A stretch of DNA of 11,008 bases from Halanaerobiaceae bacterium (GTDB taxonomy: Bacteria > Bacillota_F > Halanaerobiia > Halanaerobiales > CSSED10-376): the NCBI GenBank assembly GCA_003557445.1, contig PWOK01000063.1:1-11008 (forward strand), written 5' to 3'. The notes beneath the pieces are model-generated. The model saw nothing but the letters and a program-made list of their open reading frames with translations. It did no database searches and had not been told where the DNA came from. Position 1 is the first letter of the stretch, and every line of letters begins with the position of its first letter. Positions 9,306 through 11,008 of the stretch are shown in pieces. Both the position numbers and the translations under genes were made by a program.

Positions 9306-9965
9306 CTATTTATATAATAAATCAAATTGGTTGTTTTTTAATACTTTGACCAGTTGGTTTTCATCAGAAATTTGTTTTTTGACAATTATACCTCCGGTGG
9401 CCACATCCTCCAATTGATGACAATCAGAACCTGAAATCATTTTAAGTTGATGTTTTCTGGCATATTTAAAAGCCTGTTCGTTGTTGTTATTATGACGGGG
9501 ATTACCATTATAAACTTCCATTCCATCAAGAAACTGTGGATTAGCTGGTTTACTCCTGAAGGGATGAGCCTGATAAATAAGAATATCCTTCCCTTCAATA
9601 ATTTTTTTAAAATCTTTTAAATCCCCTTTATGAATACTCCTGAAGGTTTTTAAAAAATCTTCATTAATTCCGTACACCAAAAAATCACCATTTTCTTGAT
9701 TGAAAGATAATTCCATAGCAAATAGTACCTTGATTTTTTCTTTTTTGCCTGCCTTAAAAGCTTTCCTGTAACCTAACATATATTGATCTATTTTTTCTTC
9801 CCATCCAGAAAATTTCAAATTATGAAAATATCCTTCTGTAAAATGATCTGTTATTACCAGTCCTTCAAAACCCGCTTTTTTATATAACTTTATCACCTGT
9901 TCTGCTTTTAACTGACCACAACTGCTGACTTCAGCAGTATGAACATGCAAATCATATTTATACAT
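9306..9965 (-). CDS. PHP-domain metal-dependent phosphoesterase
   Basis: This 219-residue protein is a compact PHP-fold hydrolase. Metal-binding motifs appear in order: DLHVHT (5-10; H7, H9), LVITDHF (36-42; D40, H41), FAMELSF (82-88; E85), YQAHPFR (131-137; H134) and SGSDCHQ (178-184; D181, H183). All are present, so the enzyme should be active with two or three metal ions. PHP proteins include histidinol-phosphatases (HisJ/HisK), nucleases tied to DNA polymerases, and nucleotide phosphatases, and sequence alone does not separate them here. It starts 19 bases after hisIE and ends 18 bases before the MutS-like gene. The first neighbour suggests histidinol-phosphate hydrolysis; the second suggests nucleic-acid work. 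At 219 residues it is shorter than typical HisJ/HisK (about 260 or more). GGGAG lies 8 bases before the ATG. Confidence 0.88.
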   Translation of the reverse strand: MYKYDLHVHTAEVSSCGQLKAEQVIKLYKKAGFEGLVITDHFTEGYFHNLKFSGWEEKIDQYMLGYRKAFKAGKKEKIKVLFAMELSFNQENGDFLVYGINEDFLKTFRSIHKGDLKDFKKIIEGKDILIYQAHPFRSKPANPQFLDGMEVYNGNPRHNNNNEQAFKYARKHQLKMISGSDCHQLEDVATGGIIVKKQISDENQLVKVLKNNQFDLLYK

Positions 9966-9984
9966 ATAATTACTCCCTTTATTA

Positions 9985-10632
9985 TTACTGATGACGGTTG
10001 ATCAATTCTTCAATAATTTCTTCAATAGAAATATTGTTAAGAACAAGTAAAACCAGCAAATGATAAATAAAATCAGCACTTTCATAGATAATTTCCTGGT
10101 TATCTTCATTTTTACTGGCTATAATAATTTCTGCTGCTTCTTCCCCAATCTTTTTGGTTATTTTATCAATACCCTTTTCAAATAGATAAGTGGTGTAAGA
10201 GTCTTCAGGTAATTGTTCTTTTCTTTCCATAATCAAATTATATAATTCCTTCAGAAATAATGCCTTTCCAGTAAAATCATTTTCTAAATAATCATTAATT
10301 TCCTGTCCATTTGATTTTCGGTAAAAACAGGTTTTTTCCCCTGTATGACAGGCAGGTCCCTCTGGTTTAACCTTTAATAAGAGTGTATCTTTATCACAAT
10401 CAATTCTTATTTCTTCCACCAGCTGATAATTTCCTGAGGTCTCTCCTTTTAACCATAATTCCTGCCTGGATCGACTCCAGAAACATGCTTTACCGGTTTT
10501 AATGGTCTTTTTGATTGATTCTTTATTCATATAGGCCATCATTAATACCTGATTACTATCCACATCCTGTAATATTGCGGGTATTAAACCGTTTTCATTA
10601 AATTTTAGTTCATTAATATTTAATCCCTTCAT
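9985..10632 (-). CDS. hisIE: Bifunctional phosphoribosyl-AMP cyclohydrolase / phosphoribosyl-ATP pyrophosphatase
   Basis: HisIE performs steps 2 and 3 of histidine synthesis: the C-terminal HisE domain hydrolyses PR-ATP to PR-AMP, and the N-terminal HisI domain opens the adenine ring. The fused length of 215 residues is typical. HisI (about 6-108) shows MMAYMN (31-36), [18 protein letters not shown] (51-68), the metal-binding DCDKD (78-82), and [11 protein letters not shown] (93-103) with C79, C95 and C102 as zinc ligands. HisE (about 125-215) shows the MazG-like helices [16 protein letters not shown] (160-175), with acidic metal ligands E164, E165 and E168, and [13 protein letters not shown] (184-196). 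The start ATG (10632-10630) overlaps the hisF stop as ATGA, so the two are translationally coupled. This hisF-hisIE order closes many bacterial his operons. Confidence 0.97.
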   Translation of the reverse strand: MKGLNINELKFNENGLIPAILQDVDSNQVLMMAYMNKESIKKTIKTGKACFWSRSRQELWLKGETSGNYQLVEEIRIDCDKDTLLLKVKPEGPACHTGEKTCFYRKSNGQEINDYLENDFTGKALFLKELYNLIMERKEQLPEDSYTTYLFEKGIDKITKKIGEEAAEIIIASKNEDNQEIIYESADFIYHLLVLLVLNNISIEEIIEELINRHQ

Positions 10633-11008
10633 CTACTTTCATCTCCTATTTCTTTTCTTACAGGAATACCTGCCTCTGATAAATAATCCTTCACTTCAGA
10701 AATACTATATTCCTTTTCATGAAAAATAGATGCTGCCAGAACTGCATCTGCTTTACCTTCAAGGATAGCTTCCTTCAAATGTTCAGGTTTACCTGCTCCC
10801 CCTGAGGCAATGACAGGTATTGAGACAACCCTGTTTATTTCCTTAAGTAACTCTATATCATAACCATCTCTGGTACCATCAGCATCCATACTTGTTAATA
10901 ATATCTCTCCTGCACCAAGTTCTTCAACTTCTTCAGCCCATTTTAGTACATCCAGACCTGTTGCTTTTCTTCCTCCCTGTATATATACTTCCCATTTCTT
11001 TTCAGCCA
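10629..11008 (-). CDS. hisF: Imidazole glycerol phosphate synthase cyclase subunit, C-terminal half (cut by window edge)
   Basis: HisF is the (beta/alpha)8-barrel cyclase half of IGP synthase. It joins ammonia from HisH to PRFAR, giving imidazole-glycerol phosphate and AICAR. I can read 125 residues up to the TGA, in frame to the right edge, so a start at the internal ATG 10889 would be wrong. The visible part begins [20 protein letters not shown] and continues with [20 protein letters not shown], which carries the conserved D-x-DGT-x-x-GYD segment of the barrel's second half. [15 protein letters not shown] then forms the phosphate-binding loop, followed by [11 protein letters not shown]. The C-terminus ends in [13 protein letters not shown], as expected. 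The N-terminal half, with the first catalytic aspartate, lies outside the window. The stop overlaps the hisIE start by four bases. Confidence 0.97.
   Translation of the reverse strand, partial: AEKKWEVYIQGGRKATGLDVLKWAEEVEELGAGEILLTSMDADGTRDGYDIELLKEINRVVSIPVIASGGAGKPEHLKEAILEGKADAVLAASIFHEKEYSISEVKDYLSEAGIPVRKEIGDESR

Noticed and set aside
10629..10889. HisF as a short 86-residue protein starting at the ATG 10889
   Set aside because: The frame stays open to the window edge and the 39 codons upstream match HisF, so this Met is internal and the gene is simply cut by the window.

Overview
The window is AT-rich, gene-dense bacterial DNA, about one third G+C by eye. It looks like a low-GC Gram-positive (Bacillota) genome, possibly an anaerobic clostridial or Halanaerobiales-type lineage. 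This rests on the pcrA-ligA-gatC-gatA gene order known from Bacillota, a NagB of the short Bacillus type, strong AGGAGG-type ribosome-binding sites and AT-rich spacers. The genus call is inference only. Eleven of the twelve genes lie on the minus strand; only nagB is on the plus strand. The genes at both window edges, gatA and hisF, are cut off.

Layout, left to right (minus-strand transcription runs right to left): (1) 1-4809, pcrA, ligA, gatC and gatA: a DNA-repair helicase, the replicative NAD-dependent ligase and two subunits of the tRNA-dependent amidotransferase. (2) 4892-5826, two small membrane proteins of unknown role. One is a five-helix protein preceded by a nested inverted-repeat leader; the other joins a GtrA-like two-helix segment to a four-cysteine zinc-ribbon-like tail. 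(3) 5967-6647, a HAD phosphatase of the MtnX/phosphoserine-phosphatase-like type, divergent from (4) nagB (6809-7534). Each of these has a recognisable promoter in the shared 161-base spacer. (5) 7563-11008, a tightly spaced set read as hisF, hisIE, a PHP-family phosphoesterase and a MutS-like ATPase, converging on nagB.

How they work together: HisF and HisIE supply steps of histidine synthesis. The PHP protein behind them could be the missing histidinol-phosphatase, or could instead belong functionally with the MutS-like ATPase. NagB turns glucosamine-6-phosphate into fructose-6-phosphate. The PcrA/LigA and Gat groups are housekeeping.

I see no CRISPR array, insertion sequence, tRNA, rRNA or clear defence system. 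The most noteworthy structures are a hairpin placed exactly between a distant Shine-Dalgarno sequence and the gatA start, the nested inverted-repeat leader of the five-helix membrane gene, a nagB terminator embedded in the coding end of the MutS-like gene, and the PHP/MutS-like pair itself. No stretch longer than 300 bases lacks a gene.
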